64,000 nucleotides of DNA from CAWHQZ01 sp963831645. Lineage in GTDB: Bacteria; Pseudomonadota; Alphaproteobacteria; Rhizobiales; Aestuariivirgaceae. This document shows, in pieces, positions 7,125 to 19,093 of this stretch. Position numbers and translations under genes: made by a program. The notes beneath the pieces are model-generated. The model saw nothing but the letters and a program-made list of their open reading frames with translations, did not search any database and was not told the DNA's origin. Within the stretch, counting starts at the first letter, position 1; every line of letters begins with the position of its first letter. The stretch lies in the NCBI GenBank assembly GCA_963831645.1, contig CAWHQZ010000023.1, positions 434,001-498,000 on the forward strand, read 5' to 3'.

Positions 7125-8431
7125 TGCTGCACGATAGGGACCGCATTTTCACGAATCTGTACGGCCTTCACGATTGGGGTCTCAAGGAGGCGCGTCGGCG
7201 CGGATGCTGGATCGACACCAAAACATTCATCGACCGTGGCCGGGATTGGATGGTCAACGAGATTAAGTCCTCGGAGCTCAGGGGTCGCGGAGGTGCGGGA
7301 TTTCCAACCGGTCTCAAGTGGTCGTTCATGCCCAAGCAGATCGGCGAGCGGCCGCACTATCTCGTGGTCAATGCCGATGAATCCGAGCCAGGCACCTGCA
7401 AGGATCGCGACATCATGCGCCACGATCCGCACTTGTTGGTGGAGGGATGCCTGCTCGCCGGGGCTGCCATGGGCGCACACGTAGGCTACATCTACGTGCG
7501 GGGCGAATTTGTCCGCGAGCGCGAACGTCTGCAAAGCGCTGTCGACGAAGCCTATGACGCCAAGCTGCTCGGCAAGAACAATCACAACGGCTGGGACTTT
7601 GATCTCTATATTCACCACGGCGCCGGTGCCTACATCTGCGGGGAAGAAACGGCTCTGCTTGAAAGCCTGGAAGGCAAAAAGGGCCTGCCGAGAATGAAGC
7701 CGCCGTTCCCAGCCAATGTCGGCCTCTATGGTGCGCCAACGACCGTCAACAACGTGGAATCGATTGCCGTCGTCGGCACCATCATGAGGCGTGGAGCGGT
7801 GTGGTTTGCCGGGCTCGGTCGCCCCAACAACACCGGCACCAAGCTGTTTTGCATCTCGGGGCATGTCAAGCGGCCGTGCAACGTCGAGGAGGAAATGGGT
7901 ATCACGTTCCGTGAACTGATTGACCGGCATTGCGACGGCATCCGCGGCGGGCCGGACAACCTTCTGGCGGTCATTCCCGGCGGCTCCTCCGTACCCTGCG
8001 TGCCGGCCCACGAGATCTTTGACTGCCCCATGGATTTCAACTCGCTGCGCAATCTGAAATCGGGTCTCGGCACGGCGGCGGTCATCGTTATGGACAAGTC
8101 GACCGACATCATCGCGGCAATCTCGCGTCTCGCCTACTTCTACAAGCACGAATCCTGCGGCCAATGCACACCCTGCCGGGAAGGAACCGGATGGATGTGG
8201 CGCGTGCTGGAAAGGATGCGGCGGGGGCGGGCTGAACGCCGGGAGATAGACATGCTGCTTGATGTCTCCTATCAGATCGAAGGCCACACCATCTGCGCTC
8301 TCGGCGATGCCGCCGCCTGGCCGGTACAGGGGCTCATACGTCACTTCCGGCCGGAGATCGAAAAGCGCATCGCTCAATATGCGGCCAATCCCGACCCGGA
8401 TAACGCACTAGGCCGGATGGCGGCGGAATAA
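7124..8431 (+). CDS. nuoF: NADH-quinone oxidoreductase subunit F
   Basis: NuoF (435 residues, 51-kDa subunit) binds NADH and FMN and carries the 4Fe-4S cluster N3; it is the electron entry point of complex I. The NADH-binding glycine-rich motif [13 protein letters not shown] and the FMN-site region [19 protein letters not shown] are present. Cluster ligands appear in [12 protein letters not shown] and a later Cys in [13 protein letters not shown]. The ATG at 7124 shares its A with the nuoE stop codon (TGATG); a GTG one codon earlier is also possible. Confidence 0.97.
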   Translation: MLHDRDRIFTNLYGLHDWGLKEARRRGCWIDTKTFIDRGRDWMVNEIKSSELRGRGGAGFPTGLKWSFMPKQIGERPHYLVVNADESEPGTCKDRDIMRHDPHLLVEGCLLAGAAMGAHVGYIYVRGEFVRERERLQSAVDEAYDAKLLGKNNHNGWDFDLYIHHGAGAYICGEETALLESLEGKKGLPRMKPPFPANVGLYGAPTTVNNVESIAVVGTIMRRGAVWFAGLGRPNNTGTKLFCISGHVKRPCNVEEEMGITFRELIDRHCDGIRGGPDNLLAVIPGGSSVPCVPAHEIFDCPMDFNSLRNLKSGLGTAAVIVMDKSTDIIAAISRLAYFYKHESCGQCTPCREGTGWMWRVLERMRRGRAERREIDMLLDVSYQIEGHTICALGDAAAWPVQGLIRHFRPEIEKRIAQYAANPDPDNALGRMAAE

Positions 8432-8435
8432 AGCC

Positions 8436-10532
8436 ATGCCGAAGCTGGTCGTGGACGGGGTCGAAATCGAAGTTGAAAGCGGCACTACGCTCTTGCAGGC
8501 CTGCGAAATGGCCGGCGCCGAGATACCGCGCTTCTGCTTTCACGAGCGGCTGTCGATCGCCGGCAACTGCCGCATGTGCCTGGTTGAGGTCAAGGGCATG
8601 CCGAAGCCCCAGGCGTCGTGTGCCCTCGCAGTTAACGATCTGCGCCCAGGTCCAAATGGCCAGCTTCCCCAGGTTACCACCCGCAGCGCCACCGTACGGA
8701 AAGCCCGCGAGGGTGTGATGGAGTTCCTGCTCATCAACCATCCGCTCGACTGTCCGATTTGCGACCAGGGGGGCGAATGCGACCTGCAGGACCAGGCCAT
8801 GGTCTACGGCATCGACAGCAACCGGTTTGCCGAGAACAAGCGTGCGGTTGAAGACAAATACATCGGCCCGCTGGTCAAGACCCAGATGAACCGGTGTATC
8901 CACTGCACCCGTTGCGTGCGTTTCTCGACAGAAGTGGCGGGCGTCGAGGAACTGGGAGCAATTGGCCGTGGCGAGGATATGGAGATTACTACCTACCTGG
9001 AGGCCGCCATGACCAGCGAACTCCAGGGCAATGTGATTGATCTCTGTCCAGTTGGCGCGTTGACGTCGAAACCCTACGAGTTCCGGGCGCGCCCGTGGGA
9101 GCTGCGCAAAATCGAGACTGTCGATGTGATGGATGCGGTGGGCTCTGCCATTCGCGTCGACGTCCGCGACCGCGAAGTGATGCGGATTCAGCCCCGAACC
9201 AACGACAACGTGAATGAAGAGTGGATCTCCGACAAATCGCGCTTCGTCTGGGATGGTTTGCGCAGCCAGCGGCTCGATAGGCCGTACGTCAGGGAACGCG
9301 GCAGGCTCCGGCCCTCTACCTGGTCAGAGGCATTGACCATCGCCGCTGCAAGAATGAGAGCCGCAGGCCCTCAAAAGACGGCGGCCCTGATCGGCGACCT
9401 TGCTTCCTGCGAGGAGATTTTTGCCTTGAAGGAGTTGATGGTCGCCATTGGCGTCAAAAACATCGATTGTCGCCAGGATGGTTCCTCGCTTGGTGAGCGG
9501 GGAGGTCGCGCCGGATATTTGTTCAACTCCACCATTGCCGGAATCGAACGAGCCGACGCAATTCTGCTTGTCGGCGCCAATCCGCGGCGTGAGGCGGCCG
9601 TTCTGAATACCCGGATCCTCAAAGCGTGGCGCAGTCGCGACGTACCCATAGCTCACATCGGCGAGACGTACGATCTCACCTATTACAGCAAGCACCTTGG
9701 GCACGGGCCTGAGACCCTGGCGGAACTGGCCGAAGGCAATGGCGCGTTCAACTCGACCCTCAAAAAGGCGCACAATCCATTGCTGATCCTCGGGCAGGGT
9801 GCGTTGGCGCGCAGCGACGGGGCAGTAATACTTAGCCTGGCCGCCAGGCTCGCCCGAGGGGTCGGCGCCATCAGATCCGACTGGAATGGGTTCAATGTCC
9901 TTCACACGGCAGCGGGCCGGGTTGGCGGCCTTGACCTGGGGGCACTGCCAGCCGTGCGCGGAGGCAAATCGACCACCGAGGTCCTCCGGGCAGCGGGAAA
10001 GGGTGAAATAGGCGTTGTGTTTCTTCTCGGGGCCGACGAGATCGACATGGCCGCACTGGGCGGGGCCTTTGTCATCTATGTGGGAACGCACGGTGACGCT
10101 GGGGCCCATCGTGGCAACGTGGTTCTTCCTGGGGCGGCGTACACCGAAAAGTCTGCCACCTTCGTCAACACCGAAGGGCGTCCCCAGCTCGCCCGTCGCG
10201 GAGCCTTTCCACCAGGCGATGCGCGAGAAGATTGGGCCATCATCCGCGCCTTGTCGGAGGCGCTGGGAGCGGCGCTGCCGTTCAATACGCTCGATGAACT
10301 CCGCTCCCGGATGTACAAGGCGGTACCGCATCTCGAGCACGAGGGCGAACTTGCGCTGGCGGACGGGAGGGAGCTCGAAGCGCTCGCGCAAGTCGGCGGC
10401 CGTATAACCGCGGCACCCTTCGTCGGCGCGATAGCAGATTTCTACCTCACAAATCCTGTCGCGCGGGCGTCACGCGTGATGGCGGAGCTGAGCGAGCTCC
10501 GCGACGCGCCGCGCAAGTTTGCTGCGGAGTAA
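8436..10532 (+). CDS. nuoG: NADH-quinone oxidoreductase subunit G
   Basis: NuoG (698 residues, 75-kDa subunit) wires electrons from NuoF to NuoI. The N-terminal 2Fe-2S ferredoxin domain has [17 protein letters not shown]. The His-ligated 4Fe-4S cluster is visible as [18 protein letters not shown], and the next cluster as [10 protein letters not shown] plus a distal LCPVGAL. The remainder is the molybdopterin-oxidoreductase-like domain, which is structural in complex I. It starts 4 bases after nuoF. Confidence 0.97.
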   Translation: MPKLVVDGVEIEVESGTTLLQACEMAGAEIPRFCFHERLSIAGNCRMCLVEVKGMPKPQASCALAVNDLRPGPNGQLPQVTTRSATVRKAREGVMEFLLINHPLDCPICDQGGECDLQDQAMVYGIDSNRFAENKRAVEDKYIGPLVKTQMNRCIHCTRCVRFSTEVAGVEELGAIGRGEDMEITTYLEAAMTSELQGNVIDLCPVGALTSKPYEFRARPWELRKIETVDVMDAVGSAIRVDVRDREVMRIQPRTNDNVNEEWISDKSRFVWDGLRSQRLDRPYVRERGRLRPSTWSEALTIAAARMRAAGPQKTAALIGDLASCEEIFALKELMVAIGVKNIDCRQDGSSLGERGGRAGYLFNSTIAGIERADAILLVGANPRREAAVLNTRILKAWRSRDVPIAHIGETYDLTYYSKHLGHGPETLAELAEGNGAFNSTLKKAHNPLLILGQGALARSDGAVILSLAARLARGVGAIRSDWNGFNVLHTAAGRVGGLDLGALPAVRGGKSTTEVLRAAGKGEIGVVFLLGADEIDMAALGGAFVIYVGTHGDAGAHRGNVVLPGAAYTEKSATFVNTEGRPQLARRGAFPPGDAREDWAIIRALSEALGAALPFNTLDELRSRMYKAVPHLEHEGELALADGRELEALAQVGGRITAAPFVGAIADFYLTNPVARASRVMAELSELRDAPRKFAAE

Positions 10533-10537
10533 GCCGC

Positions 10538-11575
10538 ATGATCGAATTGCTGGTCACGACGGGCATCATCTTATTGCAGAGTATTGCCTTGCTGGTGGGA
10601 CTGCTGATCATGGTCGCCTATCTCTTGCTCGCCGATCGCAAGGTGTGGGCGGCAGTTCAGCTGCGCCGCGGCCCGAATGTTGTAGGACCGTGGGGGCTGT
10701 TTCAGTCGTTCGCCGACCTGCTCAAGTTCGTGCTCAAGGAAGTAGTGATTCCCGATGGCGCGAACAAAGGGGTCTTCATCATCGCGCCTATCGTCACGTG
10801 TGTCCTGGCCCTTGCCGCTTGGGCGGTCATTCCCGTTGCCGATGGGTGGACAATCGCCGATATCAACGTTGGCATCCTGTATATTTTCGCCATTTCGTCC
10901 CTCGGCGTGTACGGCGTCATCATGGGCGGGTGGGCATCGAACTCGAAGTATCCGTTCCTGGCCGCCCTGCGTTCCGCCGCCCAAATGGTGTCCTACGAAG
11001 TTTCGATCGGCTTCGTCATCATTACGGTGCTGCTGTGTGCCGGCTCGCTCAACCTGAGCGCCATCGTGGCGGCACAGAAAACCGGGCTTGCCGCGCATCT
11101 CGGGCTGCCGTGGGCGGCGTTCCTAAACTGGTATTGGTTGCCGCTGTTACCGATGTTCATTGTGTTCTTCGTCTCCGCTCTTGCTGAAACCAATCGGCCC
11201 CCCTTCGATCTTGTCGAAGCGGAATCGGAGCTCGTCGCCGGCTTCATGGTCGAATATTCCTCGACCCCGTATCTCCTGTTCATGCTCGGCGAATACGTGG
11301 CGATAACCACCATGTGCGCCCTGACGGTGATCCTGTTTCTCGGCGGATGGCTTGCCCCTTTCGACACCGTTCCCTTCACCTGGATTCCGGGGATCTTCTG
11401 GTTTCTGCTCAAGGTCTGGGTAGTCTTTTTCATGTTTGCGATGGTCAAGGCCATCGTGCCGCGTTATCGCTATGATCAGTTGATGCGCCTTGGTTGGAAG
11501 GTATTTCTCCCGCTGTCGATTTTCTGGGTCATAGCGACGGCCAGCGTGCTTGTCGCCCTTGACCTGGCGCCATAG
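10538..11575 (+). CDS. nuoH: NADH-quinone oxidoreductase subunit H
   Basis: NuoH (345 residues, ND1) is the eight-helix membrane subunit that closes the quinone tunnel and connects the peripheral arm to the proton pumps. Diagnostic stretches include ERK-type loop [18 protein letters not shown] near residue 30, [20 protein letters not shown] and the acidic loop [20 protein letters not shown]. It starts 5 bases after nuoG. The next gene is an unrecognised small membrane protein rather than nuoI. Confidence 0.97.
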   Translation: MIELLVTTGIILLQSIALLVGLLIMVAYLLLADRKVWAAVQLRRGPNVVGPWGLFQSFADLLKFVLKEVVIPDGANKGVFIIAPIVTCVLALAAWAVIPVADGWTIADINVGILYIFAISSLGVYGVIMGGWASNSKYPFLAALRSAAQMVSYEVSIGFVIITVLLCAGSLNLSAIVAAQKTGLAAHLGLPWAAFLNWYWLPLLPMFIVFFVSALAETNRPPFDLVEAESELVAGFMVEYSSTPYLLFMLGEYVAITTMCALTVILFLGGWLAPFDTVPFTWIPGIFWFLLKVWVVFFMFAMVKAIVPRYRYDQLMRLGWKVFLPLSIFWVIATASVLVALDLAP

Positions 11576-11580
11576 TGGTG

Positions 11581-11850
11581 ATGCGCATGATTTCATTTTC
11601 ACCCGTCAGCATCGCCGTCGGCCTGGCCGCACTCGTCCTGGGTCTTGTGGGGGTGCTGTTCGCTGACCGGGTGATCTACCCTCCGGTTCGGCGCCGCCAC
11701 GAGATGAAAAAAGTTACCGGCCGCCACGGCATTGATCCAACCAAGGTCATGAATTTTGTACGTTTCCAGAGTCTTGTGGTGTTGCCGATCCTGGGAGTTT
11801 TGTTCGGGGAGTCCCTGTTCGGCGATGCCGTCCGGCAACTATCAAACTGA
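11581..11850 (+). CDS. Unrecognised two-helix membrane protein between nuoH and nuoI
   Basis: This frame of 89-91 residues lies in the nuoH-nuoI interval and has no recognised family. Hydrophobic segments at about residues 7-27 (SIAVGLAALVLGLVGVLF) and 62-80 (LVVLPILGVLFGESLF) flank a basic loop (RVIYPPVRRRHEMKKVTGRH). The topology therefore looks like two helices with a cytoplasmic positively charged hairpin. Starts at GTG 11575, GTG 11578, ATG 11581 and ATG 11587 are possible. It begins within 6 bases of nuoH and ends 15 bases before nuoI, so it must be co-transcribed with complex I. A role as an accessory or assembly protein is inference from position only. Confidence 0.75.
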   Translation: MRMISFSPVSIAVGLAALVLGLVGVLFADRVIYPPVRRRHEMKKVTGRHGIDPTKVMNFVRFQSLVVLPILGVLFGESLFGDAVRQLSN

Positions 11851-11865
11851 AGGAGACTGTTCGCC

Positions 11866-12354
11866 ATGAAACTGGCTCGGGCTGCCCGTAGTCTCTTTCT
11901 CTTCGAGTTCGTTTCCGCGCTGGTGCTGGGAATGCGCTACTTCTTCGCGCCCAAGGCGACCTTGAACTACCCCTTCGAGAAAGGCCCTCTATCACCTCGA
12001 TTTCGCGGTGAGCATGCATTGCGGCGCTACCCCAATGGCGAAGAACGCTGCATCGCCTGCAAGCTGTGCGAGGCGATTTGTCCGGCGCAGGCGATAACGA
12101 TCGAGGCGGGCCCGCGATGCGATGACGGCACCCGGCGCGCCACACGCTACGATATCGACATGGTCAAATGCATCTACTGCGGGCTTTGCCAGGAGGCCTG
12201 TCCCGTCGATGCCATCGTCGAAGGACCAAACTTCGAATATGCGACGGAAACGCGCGAGGAGTTGTTGTTCAGCAAGGAGAAGCTTCTGGCCAATGGTGAT
12301 CGCTGGGAACGCGAGATCGCGCGCAATCTTGCGCTTGACGCTCCCTATCGCTGA
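11866..12354 (+). CDS. nuoI: NADH-quinone oxidoreductase subunit I
   Basis: NuoI (162 residues, TYKY) carries the two 4Fe-4S clusters N6a and N6b between NuoG and NuoB. Both ferredoxin motifs are visible: [16 protein letters not shown] and [16 protein letters not shown]. The N-terminus has the usual amphipathic membrane-association helix and the alphaproteobacterial/mitochondrial-like [19 protein letters not shown] segment. A GGAG Shine-Dalgarno precedes the ATG. Confidence 0.97.
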   Translation: MKLARAARSLFLFEFVSALVLGMRYFFAPKATLNYPFEKGPLSPRFRGEHALRRYPNGEERCIACKLCEAICPAQAITIEAGPRCDDGTRRATRYDIDMVKCIYCGLCQEACPVDAIVEGPNFEYATETREELLFSKEKLLANGDRWEREIARNLALDAPYR

Positions 12355-12383
12355 CCGCCGGTCGCAGGCACAGGCACAGGCAC

Positions 12384-12992
12384 ATGGCAGTCTCGGCCCT
12401 ATTCTTCTATCTGTTTTCGGCCGTCGCGGTGGCGTCGGGAGTGATGGTCATCACCTCGCGCAACCCGGTGCATTCGGTGCTGTTTCTCATTCTCGCCTTC
12501 TTCAATGCCGCCGGCATGTTCATTCTGCTCGGAGCCGAGTTCATCGCCATGATTCTGGTCATTGTCTATGTGGGCGCCGTGGCCGTGTTGTTTCTCTTCG
12601 TGGTGATGATGCTGGATGTGGACTTCGTAGAGCTTCGGCAGGGCATGCTCGCCTATCTGCCGGTCGGGAGCATTGTCGGGCTCATTCTGCTGGGTGAGCT
12701 GGTTTTGGTGCTCGTCACGTGGTCCGTATCGGCAACGGCGCTCAAGGTCGTAGCCGCGCCGCCCACGCCGGGGATCTCGAATACCGAGGCCATCGGGCGC
12801 ATCTTGTATACGAAGTACATCTACTACTTCGAGGCGGCCGGTCTCGTTCTTCTTGTCGCAATGATCGGCGCAATCGTGCTGACCCTTCGCCACAAGGCGG
12901 GCGTACGGCGCCAGGACGTGGCCGCGCAGGTCTCACGGCGGCGGGCGGGCGCCATCGAGGTGCGAAAGGTGCGGCCGGGGCAGGGGATCTGA
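12384..12992 (+). CDS. nuoJ: NADH-quinone oxidoreductase subunit J
   Basis: NuoJ (202 residues, ND6) is a five-helix membrane subunit whose third helix carries the π-bulge involved in coupling. The conserved [20 protein letters not shown] stretch lies at about residues 52-71. The hydrophilic C-terminus (from [10 protein letters not shown]) is of the alphaproteobacterial kind. It starts 29 bases after nuoI and nuoK follows after 17 bases. Confidence 0.96.
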   Translation: MAVSALFFYLFSAVAVASGVMVITSRNPVHSVLFLILAFFNAAGMFILLGAEFIAMILVIVYVGAVAVLFLFVVMMLDVDFVELRQGMLAYLPVGSIVGLILLGELVLVLVTWSVSATALKVVAAPPTPGISNTEAIGRILYTKYIYYFEAAGLVLLVAMIGAIVLTLRHKAGVRRQDVAAQVSRRRAGAIEVRKVRPGQGI

Positions 12993-13009
12993 GGGGCGAC
13001 AATCACAAC

Positions 13010-13318
13010 ATGGTCATCGGACTTTCCCACTACCTCACTGTCGGGGCGATCCTGTTCACGACCGGCATCTTCGGCATTTTCCTCAATCGCAAGAACGTCA
13101 TCATCATCCTGATGTCGATCGAGCTCATGATGCTTGCCGTGAATATCAACCTGGTCGCCTTTTCCTCTTTCCTCAACGACCTCACAGGCCAGGTGTTTGC
13201 GCTCTTGGTGCTCACGGTCGCCGCGGCTGAGGCGGCGATCGGCCTGGCCATCCTGGTTGCCTACTTCCGCAACCGCGGCACGATTGCGGTCGAGGATATC
13301 AATCTGATGAAGGGCTGA
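13010..13318 (+). CDS. nuoK: NADH-quinone oxidoreductase subunit K
   Basis: NuoK (102 residues, ND4L) has three membrane helices. It carries the conserved acidic residues in the second and third helices that form part of the proton path: [12 protein letters not shown] and [15 protein letters not shown]. The ATG at 13010 gives the standard family length; the frame extends upstream into nuoJ only as a shadow. Confidence 0.96.
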   Translation: MVIGLSHYLTVGAILFTTGIFGIFLNRKNVIIILMSIELMMLAVNINLVAFSSFLNDLTGQVFALLVLTVAAAEAAIGLAILVAYFRNRGTIAVEDINLMKG

Positions 13319-13324
13319 GGGAAC

Positions 13325-15334
13325 GTGTATAAGCTGATCGTCTTTCTGCCCCTTCTCGGCGCCATCGCCGCGGGCTTGCTGGCAACGGCGTTGCCGAAGG
13401 CCGTTGGCGAAGGGCTGGTTCGGCCGGGCGCCGGCGCATTTCATGCCCCTGTTGATCGGCATTCACACTCGCCGCAATGGCCGGCCTACCTGACCTCCGG
13501 ACTTCTGGTGATTTCGGCAATCCTGTCGTGGGTTGCATTCATCGCCTACCACGTGCCCGCAGGCGGAGTAGAGAAAGTCGAAGTGCTGGCTTTCATTCGT
13601 TCCGGGGATCTCGTTGCTCCTTGGTCGCTGCGCATCGACACCCTGAGCGCCGTCATGCTCGTGGTGGTCACAACGGTCTCTTCCCTCGTGCATGTCTACT
13701 CTATCGGCTACATGAACCATGATCCGCATCAGCCGCGGTTCTTTTCCTATTTGTCTCTGTTCACGTTCGCGATGCTGATGCTGGTAACGGCCGACAATCT
13801 CGTGCAGTTGTTTTTCGGATGGGAAGGCGTTGGTCTCTGCTCCTACCTGTTGATTGGCTTCTGGTATCATCGTTCTTCCGCCAATGCCGCGGCCATCAAG
13901 GCCTTCATCGTCAACCGGATTGGCGACTTCGGATTCGCGTTGGGAATCTTTGCCTGCTTCGCGGTCTTCGGTACACTCGATCTCGATTCGATTTTTGCTG
14001 GCGCACCGTTGCATGTCGGCAAGACCATGGAGTTCCTGGGCGCCGACTGGGACGTGCTGACGACTATCTGCCTTCTGCTGTTCATGGGAGCGATGGGAAA
14101 GTCAGCGCAGTTCCTGCTGCACACGTGGCTTCCCGACGCCATGGAGGGCCCGACCCCCGTATCAGCCCTGATACACGCCGCCACCATGGTGACTGCCGGA
14201 GTCTTCTTGGTGGCTCGAATGTCGCCGCTGTTCGAGGATGCGCCAGACGCGCAGGCGGTGGTGGCGGTTGTCGGCGCGATCACTGCGTTCTTCGCCGGGA
14301 CAGTCGCCGTAGTGCAAAATGACATCAAGCGGATCATTGCCTATTCGACTTGTGCCCAGCTCGGCTACATGTTTGTCGCCATGGGGATGGGCGCCTACGG
14401 CATCGGCATGTTGCATCTCTTTACGCATGCCTTTTTCAAGGCCCTCCTGTTTCTCGGCTCGGGCTCCGTCATTCACGCGATGTCCGGTGAGCAGGACATC
14501 CGGCAGATGGGGGGTCTGGCCGGCCATTTGCGCATCACCTGGGCGATGATGCTGATCGGCACCCTGGCTCTGACGGGATTTCCGCTCACGGCGGGCTATT
14601 ATTCGAAAGATGCGGTGATCGAAACGGCTTTTGCCAGTCACGCCGCGGTCGCCGACATCTGTTTCTGGACCCTCATCGTCGCCGCGCTTCTGACTTCAAT
14701 CTACTCATGGCGGCTGATGTTCCTCACTTTTCACGGCAAGGTACGCGCCAGTGAGGAAGTAATGAGCCATGTCCACGAATCGCCGATGGTAATGCTCATT
14801 CCTCTCTACATCCTGGCGGCCGGTTCGCTATTGGCGGGTTATCTCTTCAAGGACTATTTCTTCGGCGCGGACGAAGCGCTGTTCTGGGGCAATTCCATCT
14901 ACCGGCGCCCCGAAAACGAAATCGTGCACGAGATTCATAATGTGCCGTGGCGCGTCAAACAGCTGCCGACAGGAATGATGGCGTTGGGGTTGGCGATTGC
15001 CCTTCTGTTCTACATCGTGCGCCCGGGCTGGCCGAAGCGGGTGGCGGCGGCAAGCGGCCCGCTCTACAGGTTTTTGCTCAACAAGTGGTACTTCGATGAA
15101 CTGTATGACGTGCTTTTCGTTCGCCCGACCAAGGCGCTGGGCCGCCTGCTGTGGAAGAAGGGAGATGGCTCGCTTATCGATGGGCTGGGTCCGGATGGCG
15201 TCGCCGCCCGCGTAATCGATGTGACGCGCGGCGTCGTCCGCCTGCAGACGGGCTATGTATACCACTATGCGTTTGCCATGCTCATCGGCGTGGCGCTGCT
15301 CGTAACCTGGTACATGTTTGCGGGCCGTCCCTGA
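13325..15334 (+). CDS. nuoL: NADH-quinone oxidoreductase subunit L
   Basis: NuoL (669 residues, ND5) is the distal antiporter-like proton-pumping subunit. The antiporter-fold core is visible in [20 protein letters not shown] (loop and helix 5 Glu), [20 protein letters not shown] and [18 protein letters not shown]. The C-terminal part holds the long lateral helix region and a final membrane helix. The start is GTG at 13325, six bases after nuoK. Its TGA overlaps the nuoM ATG. Confidence 0.96.
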   Translation: MYKLIVFLPLLGAIAAGLLATALPKAVGEGLVRPGAGAFHAPVDRHSHSPQWPAYLTSGLLVISAILSWVAFIAYHVPAGGVEKVEVLAFIRSGDLVAPWSLRIDTLSAVMLVVVTTVSSLVHVYSIGYMNHDPHQPRFFSYLSLFTFAMLMLVTADNLVQLFFGWEGVGLCSYLLIGFWYHRSSANAAAIKAFIVNRIGDFGFALGIFACFAVFGTLDLDSIFAGAPLHVGKTMEFLGADWDVLTTICLLLFMGAMGKSAQFLLHTWLPDAMEGPTPVSALIHAATMVTAGVFLVARMSPLFEDAPDAQAVVAVVGAITAFFAGTVAVVQNDIKRIIAYSTCAQLGYMFVAMGMGAYGIGMLHLFTHAFFKALLFLGSGSVIHAMSGEQDIRQMGGLAGHLRITWAMMLIGTLALTGFPLTAGYYSKDAVIETAFASHAAVADICFWTLIVAALLTSIYSWRLMFLTFHGKVRASEEVMSHVHESPMVMLIPLYILAAGSLLAGYLFKDYFFGADEALFWGNSIYRRPENEIVHEIHNVPWRVKQLPTGMMALGLAIALLFYIVRPGWPKRVAAASGPLYRFLLNKWYFDELYDVLFVRPTKALGRLLWKKGDGSLIDGLGPDGVAARVIDVTRGVVRLQTGYVYHYAFAMLIGVALLVTWYMFAGRP

Positions 15335-16848
15335 TGCCCGGGTGGCCTATTCTTTCGCTTGTAACGTTTTTGCCGCTGATCGGCGCGCTGTTTGTGCTCG
15401 TGGTTCGCGGCGACGACGCCGTCGCACGGCGCAACATGCGTTGGACTGCGCTGTTTACCACCGTGCTGGTCTTCGTTCTTTCACTCAATATCCTGTTTGA
15501 TTTCGATCGTGGCGTGCCGGGGTTTCAGTTTCTCGAGGAACGAGCCTGGCTTGGCAACTTTTCGAGCTATCGCATGGGCGTCGATGGCATTTCCATGCCG
15601 TTCGTGATCCTGACCACGCTGCTCATGCCGCTGTGCATTCTTGCCAGCTGGGCAGTGGAGCAGCGGGTGAAGGAATACATGATCGCCTTTCTCGTGCTTG
15701 AAACGATGATGATCGGCGTATTCTGTTCTCTCGATTTGTTCCTGTTCTACTTGTTCTTCGAAGCCGGCCTGATTCCGATGTTCCTGATCATCGGCATCTG
15801 GGGAGGCGCGCGGCGCGTCTACGCCAGCTTCAAGTTCTTTCTCTACACGCTCCTGGGATCGGTGTTGATGCTTCTGGCCATGTTCGCCATGTATTGGCAC
15901 GCCGGTACCTCCGACATTGTGGCTCTGCTTTCCGACAGCAAATTTCCGGCCTCCATGCAAACCTGGTTGTGGCTGGCGTTTCTTGCCTCGTTCGCCGTCA
16001 AGCTGCCGATGTGGCCGGTCCATACCTGGTTGCCGGATGCGCACGTCGAGGCTCCAACGGCCGGGTCCGTCATGCTGGCGGCGGTTCTGCTGAAGATGGG
16101 CGGCTACGGCTTTCTGCGCTTCTCGCTGCCGATGTTCCCGGAAGCCTCCGCGGAGTTTGCGCCGCTCATGTTCGCGCTTTCGATCGTGGCGATCATATAC
16201 ACTTCACTGGTAGCTCTGGCCCAGGAAGACATGAAGAAGCTGATTGCCTATTCGTCGGTAGCGCACATGGGCTTCGTGACCATGGGCATCTTCTCCATGA
16301 CACGCCAGGGAATTGACGGGGCGTTGTTTCAGATGATCTCCCACGGTTTCGTGTCGGGCGCGCTGTTCCTGTGTGTGGGCGTCGCATACGACCGGCTGCA
16401 CACTCGCGACATTGACGCTTACGGCGGCCTGGTCGACCGGATGCCGTTCTACGCCATGACCTTCATGGTGTTCACGCTGGCCAACGTCGGCCTTCCGGGC
16501 ACCAGCGGATTCATTGGCGAATTCCTGACTCTGGCTGGAGCGTTCAGAGTCAATACGACCGTGGCATTCCTGGCGACCTTCGGAATTATCCTCTCGGCGG
16601 CCTATGCGCTGTGGCTCTACCGCCGGGTAATCTTCGGCAAGCTCGAGAAGCCGGACCTCATGCATATGACGGATATGAGTGGTCGCGAGATGCTGGCGCT
16701 CGTGCCGCTGATCGCTCTTACGATCTTCTTCGGCTTCTATCCCGCACCGATATTGGATGTATTTGCGGCGTCGGTGGATCAACTGTTGAGTGGTCTGGCG
16801 CCGCCCGGAAATACCGCCGGCAGCACATACTGGGCGTGGTCGAAGTGA
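15334..16848 (+). CDS. nuoM: NADH-quinone oxidoreductase subunit M
   Basis: NuoM (504 residues, ND4) is an antiporter-like proton pump. Key features are [20 protein letters not shown] with the helix-5 Glu, the broken helix 7 region [20 protein letters not shown], and the second half [12 protein letters not shown]. The ATG at 15334 is coupled to the nuoL stop (TGATG); the frame remains open upstream within nuoL as a shadow. The stop overlaps the nuoN start. Confidence 0.96.
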   Translation: MPGWPILSLVTFLPLIGALFVLVVRGDDAVARRNMRWTALFTTVLVFVLSLNILFDFDRGVPGFQFLEERAWLGNFSSYRMGVDGISMPFVILTTLLMPLCILASWAVEQRVKEYMIAFLVLETMMIGVFCSLDLFLFYLFFEAGLIPMFLIIGIWGGARRVYASFKFFLYTLLGSVLMLLAMFAMYWHAGTSDIVALLSDSKFPASMQTWLWLAFLASFAVKLPMWPVHTWLPDAHVEAPTAGSVMLAAVLLKMGGYGFLRFSLPMFPEASAEFAPLMFALSIVAIIYTSLVALAQEDMKKLIAYSSVAHMGFVTMGIFSMTRQGIDGALFQMISHGFVSGALFLCVGVAYDRLHTRDIDAYGGLVDRMPFYAMTFMVFTLANVGLPGTSGFIGEFLTLAGAFRVNTTVAFLATFGIILSAAYALWLYRRVIFGKLEKPDLMHMTDMSGREMLALVPLIALTIFFGFYPAPILDVFAASVDQLLSGLAPPGNTAGSTYWAWSK

Positions 16849-18311
16849 TGGAAACGAAGCTCCCGGAGCTGACTGCCATTTTGAATCACGCCGAAGCACT
16901 TCCGGCAGCGGCTGAGATCGTGCTCTCGCTTGCCGCCATGATCCTGCTCATCCTCGGTGTGGTCATGCGCAGGCTCAGCGTGGAGTTTGCCAACACTCTT
17001 GCCCTGGTGGCGCTTGCGGTAGCAGCCGTGTTGGTGGTTTCGGGACCGGCGGGCGAGGTGAGCGGTTTCGGCGGAGCCTACATCGTCGACAGCTTTGCGC
17101 GCGCGATGAAGATACTCACCATCTTCGGGACTGCAGTCACCCTCGTGCTCTCGCACCATTTCATGAAGGTCGAGGGCATGGCCTGCTTCGAGTATCCGGT
17201 TCTCGTCCTTCTCGCTTCCGTCGGGATGCTGATGATGATCTCGGCCAACGATTTCATCGCGCTCTACATGGGGCTCGAGCTGCAATCGCTGACGTTGTAC
17301 GTCATCGCTGCTTTCGACCGCGACAATGCGCGTTCGTCGGAAGCGGGTCTCAAGTACTTTGTCCTGGGCGCACTGTCCTCCGGCATGCTGCTGTACGGCA
17401 TGTCGCTCATCTACGGCACCAGCGGCAGCACGAACTTCGCCACCATCGCTGCGGCGTCATCGGCGTCCGGGACGAACCTCGGCCTCGTGGTCGGCTTGGT
17501 GTTCTTCATTGCCGGGTTGGCATTCAAGATTTCCGCCGTGCCGTTCCATATGTGGACGCCAGATGTCTACGAGGGCTCGCCAACTCCCGTGACCGCTTTT
17601 TTCGCTGCCGCACCGAAAGTTGCGGCAATGGCCGCTTTCACCCGGGCGATGGTGGAGCCGTTTCCGGCTCTGGTCGGCGACTGGCAGCAGATACTCGTCT
17701 TTATTTCCATTGCCTCGATGGTATTGGGAGCATTTGCAGCAATTGGGCAGAGCAACATCAAACGCCTTCTTGCCTACTCCTCGATCGGTCACATGGGTTT
17801 TGCGTTGGTTGGCCTGGCGGCGGGCGGCGCTGACGGAGTGCGCGGGGTTGTCGTCTACATGATCGTCTACATGATCATGACCCTCGGGACGTTCGCCTGC
17901 GTCGTCGCGATGCGAAGAAAAAGCGGCCCTGTCGAAACCATAGCCGATCTGGCGGGACTCGCCCGCCACGACAAGGTCATGGCGTTCGTGCTGGCCATGC
18001 TGATGTTTTCTCTTGCAGGCATACCGCCGCTGGCCGGGTTCTTTGCCAAGTACTTCGTGTTCATGGCGGCGATCAAGTCCGGGCTGGTCGCCCTCGCCGT
18101 AATCGGCGTTATCGCCAGCGTGGTCAGCGCCTACTATTATCTGCGCATCGTCAAGCTCATCTACTTCGACGAACCGGTGGAGGCATTCCTGCGAGCGCCG
18201 GGAGAGGTGCGTTTGGTGATCCTTCTCGCCGGGCTGTTCGTGGTCGGCTTTGTGCTGATTGCACAGCCGATCGTTGCCTTGGCGCAGTCAGCGGCAACGT
18301 CCCTGCTGTAA
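16848..18311 (+). CDS. nuoN: NADH-quinone oxidoreductase subunit N
   Basis: NuoN (487 residues, ND2) is the third antiporter-like subunit. It shows [20 protein letters not shown] with the conserved Glu, the broken helix [20 protein letters not shown] and [15 protein letters not shown]. The ATG at 16848 shares its A with the nuoM TGA. It closes the nuo operon, but transcription probably continues into birA, whose GTG is 5 bases downstream. Confidence 0.96.
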   Translation: METKLPELTAILNHAEALPAAAEIVLSLAAMILLILGVVMRRLSVEFANTLALVALAVAAVLVVSGPAGEVSGFGGAYIVDSFARAMKILTIFGTAVTLVLSHHFMKVEGMACFEYPVLVLLASVGMLMMISANDFIALYMGLELQSLTLYVIAAFDRDNARSSEAGLKYFVLGALSSGMLLYGMSLIYGTSGSTNFATIAAASSASGTNLGLVVGLVFFIAGLAFKISAVPFHMWTPDVYEGSPTPVTAFFAAAPKVAAMAAFTRAMVEPFPALVGDWQQILVFISIASMVLGAFAAIGQSNIKRLLAYSSIGHMGFALVGLAAGGADGVRGVVVYMIVYMIMTLGTFACVVAMRRKSGPVETIADLAGLARHDKVMAFVLAMLMFSLAGIPPLAGFFAKYFVFMAAIKSGLVALAVIGVIASVVSAYYYLRIVKLIYFDEPVEAFLRAPGEVRLVILLAGLFVVGFVLIAQPIVALAQSAATSLL

Positions 18312-18316
18312 CTTTT

Positions 18317-19093
18317 GTGACTCTCGAACTGGCCATCGGCGCGCCGGCAAGACACCTGACCAGCGTCGATTCGACAAATGCCGAAGCGCTCAGGCTTGCC
18401 CAGGCAGGCGAGCAGGGACCCTTGTGGATATGGGCGGATGTGCAGCATGAGGGCCGGGGGCGGCGGGGCCGACGTTGGGATTCCGTTGCGGGCAATCTCT
18501 ATGCGACCCTGTTGATCACTCTCGACGCACGGCCAAACAATGCCGCGAGCTTGAGTCTGGCCGCACCCTTGGCGGTCCTGGCAACGGTCAATGGTTTCCT
18601 GTCTGATCGCATGAGGGCCCGGCTCAAGTGGCCCAATGATGTGCTCCTGGGCGGGCGCAAGGTGGCGGGAATTCTGGTGGAATCCCTGACGATGCCATCC
18701 CGTGACCGATATGTTTTCGCCATCGGCTGCGGGCTCAACCTCCGCCACGCCCCGCTTTCCTCACGCTACGGTGCAACCAGCCTCAGCGAGCATGGCGTCG
18801 ACGCATCTCCCGTTGCAGCGCTCGAGGTTTTGGTCCGCGAAATGGCGCTCGCCCTCGCCATGTGGGACGGCGGGGCCGGAGTTGCAGCAGTGTGCGCGGC
18901 GTGGATGAGCCATGCGGACGGCCTGGGTCGCAGGATGGTCGTGAAGCGGGGCGATGAGCCGCTTTCCGGCACATTCGCCGGTCTTGCGGATTCGGGCGCG
19001 TTGCTGCTGCGGCTCGCCGACGGGCAACTCGTCGAAATCAACGCCGGCGAAGTATTGTCCGCCGATATCATGCCCGAGACTGGCGCTTCATGA
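18317..19093 (+). CDS. birA: Biotin-[acetyl-CoA-carboxylase] ligase
   Basis: This 258-residue protein activates biotin as biotinyl-AMP and attaches it to the biotin carboxyl carrier protein of acetyl-CoA carboxylase. Catalytic-domain motifs are STNAEALRL, the biotin loop HEGRGRRGRRWDS (GRGRRGR), and LKWPNDVLLGGRKVAGILVE (KWPND). It lacks the N-terminal helix-turn-helix of E. coli BirA, so it is a ligase without a repressor domain. The start is GTG, 5 bases after nuoN. The stop overlaps the RNase J start. Placement after nuoN and before rnj is typical of alphaproteobacteria. Confidence 0.93.
   Translation: MTLELAIGAPARHLTSVDSTNAEALRLAQAGEQGPLWIWADVQHEGRGRRGRRWDSVAGNLYATLLITLDARPNNAASLSLAAPLAVLATVNGFLSDRMRARLKWPNDVLLGGRKVAGILVESLTMPSRDRYVFAIGCGLNLRHAPLSSRYGATSLSEHGVDASPVAALEVLVREMALALAMWDGGAGVAAVCAAWMSHADGLGRRMVVKRGDEPLSGTFAGLADSGALLLRLADGQLVEINAGEVLSADIMPETGAS

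Noticed and set aside
7010..8377. Long minus-strand ORF (455 codons) opposite nuoF
   Set aside because: It is a shadow of a high-GC gene; nuoF carries all conserved motifs on the plus strand.
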